DNA from: Natrinema hispanicum
GTDB taxonomy: Archaea; Halobacteriota; Halobacteria; Halobacteriales; Natrialbaceae
Direction: 5' to 3'
DNA length: 64,000 bases
NCBI RefSeq assembly: GCF_004217335.1
Contig: NZ_SHMP01000005.1
Coordinates: 124,001 to 188,000 of the forward strand
Shown here: one piece after another, positions 25,673 through 34,345 of the stretch
Layout: the number at the start of each line of letters is the position of its first letter
Position numbering within the stretch: position 1 is the stretch's first letter
Notes under the pieces: model-generated
What the model saw: the letters and a program-made list of their open reading frames with translations, nothing else
Database searches by the model: none
Told to the model about the DNA's origin: nothing
Program-made: the position numbers and the translations under genes

Positions 25673-25979
25673 AACAGCGACGGGTTCTTGCCCGGCCGAT
25701 AAACAGATTACGGTATACGGGTGTCGACACCGAACTCCACAACGTTGACTACCGATCGACCGACGCTCCCTATTATGGTGTCCAACCCGCATGTGGATGA
25801 CCGAACCCGGACCGCTCGCTGCCAGTCGTATAACTCGCTGGGAGAGACACGTCCAGCGACAGGAAACTGGTCACATCGGAAGCGTTAACTACTGACAGGA
25901 GCGATTGACAGGTTGAGCACAGTCGTTTCAGCGCTCGAGAGTAACTTTTAAAAGGCCCAAAGACAAGTTAACAAATGCC
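25673..25979. other. Divergent promoter region, 307 bp
   Basis: The region lies between purA and the wHTH gene. Near 25946-25953 is TTTTAAAA, about 30 bases before the ATG at 25980 and a good TATA box for a nearly leaderless transcript. No small gene or repeat was seen in the rest. Confidence 0.55.
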
Positions 25980-26285
25980 ATGATAGACCGACTTGAGAAG
26001 GAAGTCGATATGTTGGAACGACATCTGCAGGTCCTGAAGATGGTCATCGAGAACGAGCCGATCGGGATCGTCAAGATGTCGAACGAGACGGGCTACCCAC
26101 ACCACAAGGTCCGCTACTCGCTTCGCGTTCTCGAGGAGGAGAACCTCATCGAGCCCTCGAGCCAGGGTGCGATCAAGACCGAGCGTACCGCCGAGTTCGT
26201 CGACGAACTCGACGACAAGCTCGACGACATCGTCGACAAGCTCGACGGCATGAAGATCGAAGACGTCGCCGAGATCGAAGGATAG
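25980..26285 (+). CDS. Small winged-helix transcription regulator
   Basis: A 101-aa protein: an N-terminal helix (IDRLEKEVDMLERHLQVL), a winged helix with NEPIGIVKMSNETGYPHHKVRYSLRVLEEENLI (split here by its recognition helix HHKVRYSLRVL), and an acidic C-terminal amphipathic helix that probably dimerises. It matches a widespread haloarchaeal small regulator. The target is unknown. The TATA at 25946 suggests leaderless translation. Confidence 0.8.
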   Translation: MIDRLEKEVDMLERHLQVLKMVIENEPIGIVKMSNETGYPHHKVRYSLRVLEEENLIEPSSQGAIKTERTAEFVDELDDKLDDIVDKLDGMKIEDVAEIEG

Positions 26286-26477
26286 ACTCTCGTCCACGTC
26301 GGACGTTGTCGCCCATCCCCGCGATCGACGTCGGTACGACACGGACAGTGTACACTTTTTGCAGCCGTATTTCGGCCAGCCTCGAGCCGTCGGCCGTGCT
26401 ATCTACCAGTCACTGACGAGACTGCACCCGAAAACGACACAGAACGAAACGACGGAGACGAGATCGAGCGCGACGGA

Positions 26478-28946
26478 CTACAGCTCCGGCACGTTCATGT
26501 GGAAGCCTTCCGAGCGCGACTCGACGAGACAGAGGTGGTAGCCGGATTTCCGCGAGAGGTTGACGTAACTCAGCTTCGAGCTGCGGCTGAGAAAGCCGCT
26601 GCTCGTCGCCTGTTCGGCCACCTCGAGCGCGCCGGGCTCGAAATAACTCGAGGTGACGGCGATCGCGGCCGCCAGATCCGGATAGTTGGCCTTGACGGCG
26701 GAGGCGGCTTCCTCGAGTTCTGCGAGCAGGTCTTTCGTCGCGGGCTCGCGCGAGTCGTTGAGCGTGACAAGCAGTAACGGGTTCCCCATCTTGTCGAACG
26801 CGACGATGTCGAACGTCAACTCCTCGGGGACGTCGTCGGTGTCGTCGTCGGCAAGCGAGATGGTCGCGCCGAGTTCGGCCCGGTCGATTCGCGGGATCGC
26901 ATCGTAGAGGTCGCCCAGTCCGTCGGCGTTCCCGGTGTCACGGATCTCATACAGGAGCATCTCGGTGAGCCAGTCGACGAACCGATACTCCATCGTCGTC
27001 TCGAGAAAGTCGTCGTACGGTTGTTCGTCGACGGCTGCGTCGTTCGAGTCGAAGCCGGTGTGATGTTCCAGTCGCAGGTTCGATGCGACCTCGCTCCGAT
27101 CGGCGTCGCCGTCGTGGGCCGTCTCGAGGGTTGGCTGGCTCTTCGAGGCGTATCTGACGAAGAGGTTCGTCTGCGAAAGCGCCTGCTGGGGCGATAGCTG
27201 CGTCCCGGCGCTGACGTCGGCCGCCGCGCTACCGGCGTCTTGCGTTTGAGCCTGTTCGAGCTCCGTCTCGAGGTCGTCGATCCGGGACTGCAGCCGATCG
27301 ACCGTCGCGGACAGGTCGTCGTTTTCCGCGCGCAGCCGATCGCGTTCGGCCTCGAGTTCCTCGGCCTTCGTTGCAAGTGAGGCGCGTTGTTCCTGCAGTG
27401 TCTCGACTTTCTCGGTCAGCGTCGCAACTCGGTCACTGTGTGCATCGGTCGCGGCGGCAGTACCCTGTGTTTGGCTGCCAGCCTGTGTGCGTGATCGGTT
27501 CGCACGGGAGCCGGACGTGCTGGCCGACGTCGCGGCTTGGTCCGACGACTGAGTCGGTGACTGGACAGCGGACGAGGAGGCGTCCGTGTTCGTCTCGGAC
27601 GCCGTCGACGGTTGGTCCATGCGCAGTTCGCGGCCACCCGTGCTCGAGCTCGAGTCAGTGTCCGAATCGCTGCTGTCCGGGTCGATCGAGGGAATGCGCC
27701 GTGTCTCGCGCCACTCCTCTTCACGTTCGAACTCCTCTTCGAGTCCGTCGCCCGTCGTCTCGGACTCGGAGACGGGATTGTCACTGGTCGAGCCAGTCGC
27801 TGGCTCGTCATCGTCGTCAACCCAGGAGATGTCGTTGCGATCGAGTTCCTCCGCGGCCGCTTCGATTTCTGCAAGCTCGGGGTCCGTCGCGACGTCGACG
27901 TCCCCTGTCGACGACTCGTCAGCCGACGCTAACTCCGACTCCGGCTCCGATTCTGACTCCGGTTCTGACTCGGCGGTAACCGGTTCAGCATCCGTCTCGG
28001 CGTCGTGTGTCGCGGTCTGCGGCGAGTCATCGACAGCGGCCGTCTCGGATGCGGACGCCGGTTCGGCGTCACCGTCTGACGGTGACTCGGTAATCCCGGC
28101 CGACGGTGGCTCAGGTTCGGCCTCGCTGGTATCGGTCGCCGTGATACCCGTCGGATCATCCGTGAGGTCCGTTTCCGACGACAGCGGCGACTCGTCGTTG
28201 CCGACGTCTTCGGTCGACTCTGTCCCAGCCGCGTGGGCAGCGTCAACGGTTTCAGTACTCGAGATGTCGATCGGCTCGAGCGACGACGATCCCATGGGGT
28301 CGGACTCCGACGCGTCAGCGGTCGGCGCGTCGGAAGTGCCGGTATCGGTCGTGGTGTCAGCGGTCGTAGACTCGGTCCCCGAGTCCGGCTCCGACGCCGA
28401 GTCGGCCGTCCCCGGAACGTCGACGACATCGATCTCGACGTCGGTGACTTCGTAGATGCCAACCTCGTCGGCCGCGCGTTCGAACGCTTCCTCGCCGGTG
28501 AGCAGCCGTTCGGCGTTCCCGATGTACGCTGCAGCCATGCGACGGCCGCCGTAGTAGACAGCGTAGTAGTCGCCGCTGAGAACGTTCTCGCTCAGTTCGA
28601 TATACCCGGTAAACGATCCGCTCTGGAGTGTCTCGTCGACTTCTCGAAGCGGCGTCTCGTTCGTATAGTACTTCGCCCGTGTCTCGCCACCCTGTTCTTC
28701 CATCGTACAGAGCAGGGGCAGCGACGGATCGGGTGCCTCATAACACGTTCCCGAGGCGGTTTCGAAGTCGTCGATATCGCCATCGATGACGCCGACAACG
28801 CGGCCGTTGAGCATACAGAGCCACGTGCCAGCCGCCGATACAGCACCGGAGAAATCAGCGTGGGCGAGATCGGAGAGACCGTCGAACCCCCCGTTAAACG
28901 GGCGGGAGTCCCACTCCTCGACGCGCTCTTGCGTGCGCGGATCCAT
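26478..28946 (-). CDS. Large modular acidic protein with nuclease-like C-terminal domain
   Basis: An 822-aa protein. Residues 1-175 form a compact domain (FNGGFDGLSDLAHADFSGAV, VVGVIDGDIDDF). Residues 180-500 are a long Ser/Thr/Asp/Glu-rich disordered linker, and about 505-567 a coiled coil (LTEKVETLQEQRASLATKAEE). Residues 585-822 form a folded domain with FDIVAFDKMGNPLLLVTLND, reminiscent of a restriction-endonuclease-like beta core, and end HMNVPEL. The whole is known in haloarchaea, in my memory as DUF7527. Function is unknown; the nuclease fold is an inference from one strand pattern. Confidence 0.65.
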   Translation of the reverse strand: MDPRTQERVEEWDSRPFNGGFDGLSDLAHADFSGAVSAAGTWLCMLNGRVVGVIDGDIDDFETASGTCYEAPDPSLPLLCTMEEQGGETRAKYYTNETPLREVDETLQSGSFTGYIELSENVLSGDYYAVYYGGRRMAAAYIGNAERLLTGEEAFERAADEVGIYEVTDVEIDVVDVPGTADSASEPDSGTESTTADTTTDTGTSDAPTADASESDPMGSSSLEPIDISSTETVDAAHAAGTESTEDVGNDESPLSSETDLTDDPTGITATDTSEAEPEPPSAGITESPSDGDAEPASASETAAVDDSPQTATHDAETDAEPVTAESEPESESEPESELASADESSTGDVDVATDPELAEIEAAAEELDRNDISWVDDDDEPATGSTSDNPVSESETTGDGLEEEFEREEEWRETRRIPSIDPDSSDSDTDSSSSTGGRELRMDQPSTASETNTDASSSAVQSPTQSSDQAATSASTSGSRANRSRTQAGSQTQGTAAATDAHSDRVATLTEKVETLQEQRASLATKAEELEAERDRLRAENDDLSATVDRLQSRIDDLETELEQAQTQDAGSAAADVSAGTQLSPQQALSQTNLFVRYASKSQPTLETAHDGDADRSEVASNLRLEHHTGFDSNDAAVDEQPYDDFLETTMEYRFVDWLTEMLLYEIRDTGNADGLGDLYDAIPRIDRAELGATISLADDDTDDVPEELTFDIVAFDKMGNPLLLVTLNDSREPATKDLLAELEEAASAVKANYPDLAAAIAVTSSYFEPGALEVAEQATSSGFLSRSSKLSYVNLSRKSGYHLCLVESRSEGFHMNVPEL

Positions 28947-28994
28947 ACGTCAACAAGCGGGAACCGCACCAAATACGTTTCGTCTAGACAGTCA

Positions 28995-29273
28995 CTAGAT
29001 CTTGGATTCCGCGTCCTCGGCGAGTTCTTTCATCCGCTTGCCGATCCGGCCGGCACTCGAGAACTCGTCGTCGCTCATCGCATTGGCGAGTGCGTTCCCG
29101 AGGACGAAGACCGCGTGTTTGTGTTCGCTTTTCGACTTGTGGACGTGCGAGGGGTCGACGTCGAGCTGGCGGTAGGGGTCGAACAGCGTTTCATCGACCT
29201 CCTCACGCTCCGAAAAGTACTCCATGATGACGACGAGTTCTTCGTGGAGCTCGAGGAGTTCGTCTTTATGCAT
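28995..29273 (-). CDS. UPF0058 family protein
   Basis: A 92-aa helical acidic protein with the family pattern HKDELLELHEELVVIMEYF, a central SHVHKSKSEHKHAVFVLGNALA, and a short C-terminal helix. UPF0058 is conserved across Euryarchaeota without assigned function. It starts at an ATG 48 bp downstream of the large modular gene on the same strand. Confidence 0.85.
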   Translation of the reverse strand: MHKDELLELHEELVVIMEYFSEREEVDETLFDPYRQLDVDPSHVHKSKSEHKHAVFVLGNALANAMSDDEFSSAGRIGKRMKELAEDAESKI

Positions 29274-29415
29274 ACGCGCCGTTAGGAAGGGTTTCGATTT
29301 AAGCGTTGTGTGGCCCCGTGTCGCAAAATCGACCGCGATCGCTCAGCGGGTGGTCTGACGGAGTCCTGTCGAGAACGGAGCAAACTCCGGGACGTGGAGT
29401 CGTAGCGTGTCGTGA

Positions 29416-30585
29416 TCAGTCGGCGCTGGCAGACGTAATGTCTGCATCCTCGGCCCCCTCACGGTGGTCGGCGGGGAACCACGCGAGTTTGTGATCGGCG
29501 GTGACGCGAACGGCGACGCGCTCGTCTAAGTGGATATGATCGGAGTGGTTGTGCATACACTCGATCGTTTCGCCACCATCGAGTTCGACGCGATAAAGGA
29601 CGGTCGGGCCGAGATAGCGCCGATAGACGACATGGCCGTCGGCCTCCGCGCCGTCGGCAGGGTAGGCTGTGACGTCGTCGGGTCGAATAAGCAGGTCGAC
29701 AGTAGAGCCGTCGTATTGGTGGGCCAGCCCGTGAACGTCACCGCGGAGGACGCGACCGAGTGCGGTGTCGACGCTGTCGCCGTGGACCTCTCCCGGGAGG
29801 AAGCTGGCGTGGCCCAGAAAGCCAGCGACGAACCGCGATTCGGGCTGTTGAAAGACTTGCTGGGGGGTATCGATCTGTTCGATGTCGCCGTCATTCATCA
29901 CGGCGACGCGGTCGGAAATAGACAGTGCCTCCTCCTGGTCGTGGGTCACGGAGATCGCGGTGACGCCCGTCTGCTTGATGATCCGGCGAACCTCCTCGCG
30001 CATCTCGACGCGCAGATCTACGTCCAGACTCGAGAAGGGTTCGTCGAGCAACAGCATCTCGGGTTCGGGAGCCAGCGAGCGCGCGAGCGCGATCCGCTGT
30101 TGCTGGCCGCCGGAGAGTTCGTTCGGATAGTGGTCGCCGTGGGCCTCGAGGCCGACGAGCTCGAGGAGTTCGTCGACGCGGCTCGCGCGCTCGCTTTCGG
30201 ATCGATCCTGCAGGCCAAAGGCGACGTTCTCGCGGGCGGTGAGATGTGGGAACAGTGCGAAGTCCTGAAAGACGACGCCGACGTCACGGTCTTCCGGCGG
30301 AACGAACTGGCCGTCGCCCGAGACCGTCTCACCTTGCAATCGAATCCGTCCGGCGTTGGGTTCCTCGAGGCCGGCGATCAGCCGAAGCGTCGTGGTCTTT
30401 CCGCAGCCGGATGGGCCGAGCAGGGTCAGGATTTCACCGTCACGGACGGCGATCGAGAGGTCACCGATGACCTCCTGGGTCCCGTAGCGTTTCGCGATAC
30501 CGTCGAGTTCGAGAACCGTCTCGCTCGTCGTCGGCTCGTTGGATCGGTTCTCGACCGCCGTCGTAAGCAGTTCTCCTTTGGCCAT
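29416..30585 (-). CDS. Iron/anion-type ABC transporter ATPase, orphan
   Basis: A 389-aa protein: Walker A GPSGCGKTTT near residue 56, Q-loop VVFQDFALFPHL, signature LSGGQQQRIALARSL, Walker B LLLDEPFSSLD, switch THDQEEA, then a TOBE-type regulatory domain. This is the FbpC/PotA-like arrangement for Fe(III), polyamine or similar uptake. The start at 30585 has GGAGGG 8 bases ahead. The promoter holds a DtxR-like palindrome (30621-30638), which favours an iron or manganese substrate. No permease or binding-protein gene adjoins. Confidence 0.85.
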   Translation of the reverse strand: MAKGELLTTAVENRSNEPTTSETVLELDGIAKRYGTQEVIGDLSIAVRDGEILTLLGPSGCGKTTTLRLIAGLEEPNAGRIRLQGETVSGDGQFVPPEDRDVGVVFQDFALFPHLTARENVAFGLQDRSESERASRVDELLELVGLEAHGDHYPNELSGGQQQRIALARSLAPEPEMLLLDEPFSSLDVDLRVEMREEVRRIIKQTGVTAISVTHDQEEALSISDRVAVMNDGDIEQIDTPQQVFQQPESRFVAGFLGHASFLPGEVHGDSVDTALGRVLRGDVHGLAHQYDGSTVDLLIRPDDVTAYPADGAEADGHVVYRRYLGPTVLYRVELDGGETIECMHNHSDHIHLDERVAVRVTADHKLAWFPADHREGAEDADITSASAD

Positions 30586-30620
30586 ATCTCGACCCTCCGG
30601 CAGCTGCCGGCACACATTCC

Positions 30621-30638
30621 ATTTAGGCGTGCCTAAAT
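30621..30638 (-). promoter_or_regulatory. DtxR/IdeR-like operator of the ABC ATPase gene
   Basis: ATTTAGGC and GCCTAAAT are perfect inverted arms with a 2-bp centre. They lie just downstream of a TATA-like TTATAA (minus strand, 30642-30647), between it and the expected transcript start. The TTAGG/CCTAA pattern is characteristic of DtxR-family metal repressors. A DtxR-family gene lies at 38999-39427. Confidence 0.7.
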
Positions 30639-30717
30639 CACTTATAATTGCCGGTTCGGCTCCAGACAGCGGAGATAACGGCTCACTCGGGAGAACAGCG
30701 GGCGAGCCCGCTGTTGC

Positions 30718-31185
30718 TCAGAGTTCGACGCCGCTTGGGATCAGGCTATGCTGTCGAAGCAAACTCCCCTCGTCGTCGTAGACCAGAAACGTTCGCTTCT
30801 CGTAGCTGACGAACGCCTCGCCATCGAGCGTGATCTCGACACGATACTGGCCCTCGTCGCCCGCGGTCTCGCCGTAGCGTCGTGCAGCGCGGATGAACTG
30901 CAAGACGTCGGTGGCGTCTTCGTTGAGTTCGAGGATGAACTCGCCGGTGATGCGGTTGGTCACGCTCACTACCCCCGCAGTATCGTCCTCGAGCGGTCCC
31001 TGTAGTCGGAGGGCTGTGTCTGTCTCGCTCGCCTCGAGAACGTCGCCGTCGGGACCAGTCAGGCGCTCGCGAAGCATCGCTTCCGGGCCGGTGAAGTCGA
31101 TCGCTACCGAGGGCTTTTTCGGCTCGCCGTCGGTTTCGGCCCAGTCGATATTGGTGACATCTAACGTGAAGTGCTCGCGCCTCAT
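30718..31185 (-). CDS. DUF5793 family protein
   Basis: A 155-aa protein beginning MRREHFTLDVTNIDW, with FTGPEAMLRERLTGPDGD and TFLVYDDEGSLLRQHSLIPSGVEL. This order matches the haloarchaeal DUF5793 family. It is predicted beta-rich and cytosolic, with unknown function. The ATG at 31185 is taken because the upstream frame has no family residues. It is divergent from rpsO. Confidence 0.8.
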   Translation of the reverse strand: MRREHFTLDVTNIDWAETDGEPKKPSVAIDFTGPEAMLRERLTGPDGDVLEASETDTALRLQGPLEDDTAGVVSVTNRITGEFILELNEDATDVLQFIRAARRYGETAGDEGQYRVEITLDGEAFVSYEKRTFLVYDDEGSLLRQHSLIPSGVEL

Positions 31186-31526
31186 TCCGTATATGACCTT
31201 TCGGCCTCGCGCAGTATGAACGTAACGCACGGAGAACACGTCTCCGGTGACACATCGAGGTCGTCGGCTCGGCCGAGCTACCGGCGAGTGCGGGCCCGAC
31301 CGTGTCGGCGTCGCAGCGAGTAGAAACCCTTTAGTCTGCGACGACGGTACCGACGGTGGGAAGCGCACGGCCGCAAATCCGACTGTGTCACCCCCTTTTC
31401 CGGGTGGCTTGGGATTGCGGAAGTGCACGGCGAGAGCCGGCTGCTGTCGGCGGACACGCCGCCATCGAGGCGCGTGCGCGCTCGACAGCGAACACGAGCG
31501 GTCAGTGCGATTCCTATCCTCAAACA
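31186..31526. other. 341-bp divergent region with a possible structured leader of rpsO
   Basis: CCCTTTAGT at about 31327-31335 is a plausible TATA region for the rpsO side and would give a leader of about 165 nt, long for this group. The leader holds a CACCC/GGGTG hairpin (about 31386-31405) and further GC-rich pairing. It may be an autoregulatory ribosomal-protein leader or an unannotated RNA. No small protein was seen. Confidence 0.3.
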
Positions 31527-31997
31527 ATGGCACGAATGCACACCCGCCGTCGCGGCTCGTCCGGTTCGGACAAGCCGTCGGCAGACGAACCGCCGGAGTG
31601 GAGCGACGTCGACCCCGAAGACATCGAATCTCGGGTCGTCGAACTGGCAGAGCAGGGCTACGATCCCAGTCAGATCGGGATGAAGCTGCGTGACGAAGGC
31701 GTCACCGGCACGCCCGTCCCGGACGTCAAGCTGGCAACCGGGAAGAAAGTCACCGAGATCCTCGAGGAGAACGACGCCACGTCCGACATCCCCGAGGACC
31801 TCCGGAACCTGATGGAGCGCGCCGTGCGCCTGCGCGAGCACGTCCAGCAGAACCAGCAGGACCACCAGAACAAACGCGCCCTGCAGAACACCGAAGCGAA
31901 GGTCCGCCGTCTGGTCGACTACTACCGCGGCGACGAACTCGAGCCCGACTTCACGTACTCCTACGACGTCGCAGTCGAGCTCCTCGAGAACGAGTAA
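31527..31997 (+). CDS. rps15: Small ribosomal subunit protein uS15
   Basis: A 156-aa protein. The archaeal/eukaryotic-type extended N-terminus (MARMHTRRRGSSGSDKP) is followed by the family core (GYDPSQIGMKLRDEGVTGTP, LRNLMERAVRLREHV, NKRALQNTEAKVRRL). It is first gene of an operon with recJ-like, pcc1 and eS1, an arrangement common in haloarchaea. uS15 binds the 16S central domain. Confidence 0.95.
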   Translation: MARMHTRRRGSSGSDKPSADEPPEWSDVDPEDIESRVVELAEQGYDPSQIGMKLRDEGVTGTPVPDVKLATGKKVTEILEENDATSDIPEDLRNLMERAVRLREHVQQNQQDHQNKRALQNTEAKVRRLVDYYRGDELEPDFTYSYDVAVELLENE

Positions 31998-32003
31998 CAC
32001 CAC

Positions 32004-33197
32004 ATGTCCACCGAGGGTCGATCCGCCGAGCCGGCGTCCGCCACGAACGCACTCGAGAGCGCCGGCTTCGTTCGGCTGCTCACCCGCGCCGATGGCGACG
32101 CCCTCGCCGCGAGCGGACTGCTCGCGAGCGCGCTCGACGACAGCGAAACGCCGTTTCAGGTGACCGTCGCGCCCACAGTTGCGACACGATCCAAACGGGT
32201 TCACACACCGGCGAGTGAGGGCGACGTCACCGTCGTCGTCGGCACCGCTGACGCGGCCGACGCGGACGACGTCATCCAGCTTGCGGCTCCCGATCGGCCG
32301 GCGACACTCGAGGCGGTCGATCTCGTCCGTGACCTCGATGTGACGCCGGATCCAGTCATCGCACTCGCCGGCATCGTCGCAAGCGGCGGCGAACCCGGCG
32401 CAGGCGAAAGCGAATGGCTCGAAACAGCCGCACGCGAGCGGGGCTTGCTCGAGCAGCGCCCGGGCGTCGCGATTCCGACCGCAGATCCGGTCGACGGACT
32501 CGCCCACTCGACACGGCTGCACGCGCCGTGGTCGGGCGACCGGGACACGACCCGCGAGGCGCTCGCTGACGTTGTCGATGGCGATCTCGCCGATTTCGAC
32601 GCGGACGACCACCGGGCAATCGCCTCGCTGGTCGCACTCGACGTCGTCGGTGCCGACGGGGCGACTGACGCCGCCGCAAAGACGATCGGCAGAGCGTTAC
32701 AGCCGTACGTGACGCCCGACGGCCCCTTCGACACGCTTGGCGGCTTCGCCGACGTACTCGAGGCGATGGCCAGCGCAGCCCCCGGAACAGGCGTCGCGCT
32801 GGCGATGGGCCACGACGTCCGCGAGCGCGCACTCGAGGGCTGGCGCGAGTATGGACGCCGAACCCATGTGGCGCTCAGGGACGGCTCGACTGGCCGCTAC
32901 GACGGGCTGTTCGTCGTCGGCATCGATGACGGCCCTGTCGAAGCCGTCGCACGGGTTGGGGCGGCCTACCGGTCGCCCGAGCCGGCCGTCCTCGCCGTCG
33001 GAGACGGTGAGGCGGCAATCGCGACCCGCGAGGCTGGCTCTCTCGGCGCGACCGTCGAGGCAGTCGCCCGCGAGCTCACAGAGCGAGTGCCCGAGGCTGA
33101 CGTCGGCTACGACGGCGGCAGGCGGCGTGGCTACCTGCAGTTCGACCCCGACGTGGACGAGACGACGATCATCGCAGCAGTGAGGGAACTCCTATGA
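32004..33197 (+). CDS. RecJ/Cdc45-like DHH-superfamily protein, motif-degenerate
   Basis: A 397-aa protein between uS15 and Pcc1, a position occupied in haloarchaea by a RecJ-like single-strand exonuclease. Motif I survives partly as LTRADGDALAA near residue 26, and the C-terminal DHHA1-like region has GYDGGRRRGYLQF. The canonical DHH triad of RecJ is not found; only DDHRAIASL near 206 is similar. The catalytic state is therefore uncertain, and a Cdc45-like structural role is possible. It starts 6 bp after uS15. Confidence 0.7.
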   Translation: MSTEGRSAEPASATNALESAGFVRLLTRADGDALAASGLLASALDDSETPFQVTVAPTVATRSKRVHTPASEGDVTVVVGTADAADADDVIQLAAPDRPATLEAVDLVRDLDVTPDPVIALAGIVASGGEPGAGESEWLETAARERGLLEQRPGVAIPTADPVDGLAHSTRLHAPWSGDRDTTREALADVVDGDLADFDADDHRAIASLVALDVVGADGATDAAAKTIGRALQPYVTPDGPFDTLGGFADVLEAMASAAPGTGVALAMGHDVRERALEGWREYGRRTHVALRDGSTGRYDGLFVVGIDDGPVEAVARVGAAYRSPEPAVLAVGDGEAAIATREAGSLGATVEAVARELTERVPEADVGYDGGRRRGYLQFDPDVDETTIIAAVRELL

Positions 33198-33499
33198 GTC
33201 GGCACGCGACGATTCGGACGGCCCACGACGACGCGGCGCTCGTCGCACGGGCGCTTCGCCCGGACAACACTGACGAGATGGAGACGACCGTCGACCGCGA
33301 CGGTGAGACCGCGACGGTCGTCACGCACATCGAACGCGAGACGACCAGCGGCCTGCAGTCGACGGTCGACGACTACGTCGTCAACCTCGAGGTTGCGATC
33401 GACGTTGTTTCACAGGCACGAACCGAACAGCACGCAGAACCGACGGACACGGGATCTGTGTCCGACCGCGATAGCGACTCAACACACGATACACAATGA
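33194..33499 (+). CDS. pcc1: KEOPS complex subunit Pcc1
   Basis: A 101-aa protein. The KEOPS Pcc1 fold is indicated by a first strand followed by LVARALRPDNTDEMETTVD and the helix TSGLQSTVDDYVVNLEVAIDVV. It is the dimerising subunit of KEOPS, which makes t6A37 in ANN-decoding tRNAs. Its start overlaps the RecJ-like stop by four bases, and its stop overlaps the eS1 start the same way. The acidic C-terminal 20 residues are not conserved. Confidence 0.85.
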   Translation: MSRHATIRTAHDDAALVARALRPDNTDEMETTVDRDGETATVVTHIERETTSGLQSTVDDYVVNLEVAIDVVSQARTEQHAEPTDTGSVSDRDSDSTHDTQ

Positions 33500-34137
33500 G
33501 TGAACGATCAGTTTCACGCGCAAAACAGGAGAAGCGGTGGTACACCGTCCTGGCACCCGAGCAGTTCGACCGCCAGGAACTCGGCGAGACCCCCGCTGAC
33601 GAGCCGGAGAAAGTCTACGACCGAACCATCGAAACGACGCTCGGCGAACTCACGAACAACGCCAGCGAGAACAACACGAAGCTGACCTTCCAGATCACCG
33701 ATGTCGGCAGCGACAGCGCATACACGGAGTTCAAGGAACACTCCCTGACCCGTGACTACCTGCGCTCGCTGGTCCGTCGCGGTGCCTCGAAGATCGAGGC
33801 CTACGTCACCGTCCTCACGACGGACGACTACCGCGTCCAGATCCAGCCCGTCGCCTTCACGACCAAGAAGGCAGACGCAAGCCAGGAGAAGGCCATCCGC
33901 GAGCAGATGGTCCAAATGATCGAAGAGGCTGCCGAGGAGCGCTCCTTCGAGGAACTCATCGACAGCGTCGTCGAAGGCCGACTCTCCTCTGCCATCTACG
34001 GCGAAGCCAAGACGATCTACCCGCTGCGCCGCGTCGAGATCCAGAAGACCACCCTCGAGGCCCACCCCGAGGAAGTCGCCGAAGAGGAAGCGGCCGCCGT
34101 CGACGTCGACGAAGAGGACGTCGCGACGGACGACTGA
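33496..34137 (+). CDS. rps3ae: Small ribosomal subunit protein eS1 (S3Ae)
   Basis: A 213-aa protein beginning with RAKQEKRWYTVLAPEQFD, then GETPADEPEKVYDRTIE and LTRDYLRSLVRRGASKI, the eS1 pattern. It is an archaeal/eukaryotic small-subunit platform protein. It is the last gene of the uS15 operon; its TGA stop forms the left end of repeat copy C. Confidence 0.95.
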   Translation: MSERSVSRAKQEKRWYTVLAPEQFDRQELGETPADEPEKVYDRTIETTLGELTNNASENNTKLTFQITDVGSDSAYTEFKEHSLTRDYLRSLVRRGASKIEAYVTVLTTDDYRVQIQPVAFTTKKADASQEKAIREQMVQMIEEAAEERSFEELIDSVVEGRLSSAIYGEAKTIYPLRRVEIQKTTLEAHPEEVAEEEAAAVDVDEEDVATDD

Positions 34138-34219
34138 GACGGACTACTGTAAGTCATTTCCGGTGCAACCGCGACCCGCACTGCGGTTGCACCGGTACAT
34201 CGTTACAGCAGACCGTATG
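34137..34219. repeat. Palindromic stop-codon-associated element, copy C
   Basis: It starts in the TGA of eS1. Outer arms are ACGGACTACTGTAA and TTACAGCAGACCGT (12 of 14 pair). The inner perfect 13-bp stem is 34160-34172 with 34183-34195, loop 10 nt. An 8-bp direct repeat, TGAGACGG, lies at both ends (34135-34142 and 34218-34225). It sits between convergent genes. Confidence 0.88.
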
Positions 34220-34345
34220 AGACGGTCGCTACTCGATTTCACTGCCACTTTTTGGTGCGGTCTCTCGAGCCGGGAGCCGACGGCTCGAGCGGAACTGACA
34301 GTGAGAGCGTCGATAGAAGAAGCGAACTGACGCGGCTCGCAGTCG

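Noticed and set aside
27371..28455. Plus-strand frames of 202 and 289 codons
   Set aside because: They are antisense shadows of the Ser/Asp-rich linker of the minus-strand 822-aa protein, and are made of low-complexity Ser or Arg runs.
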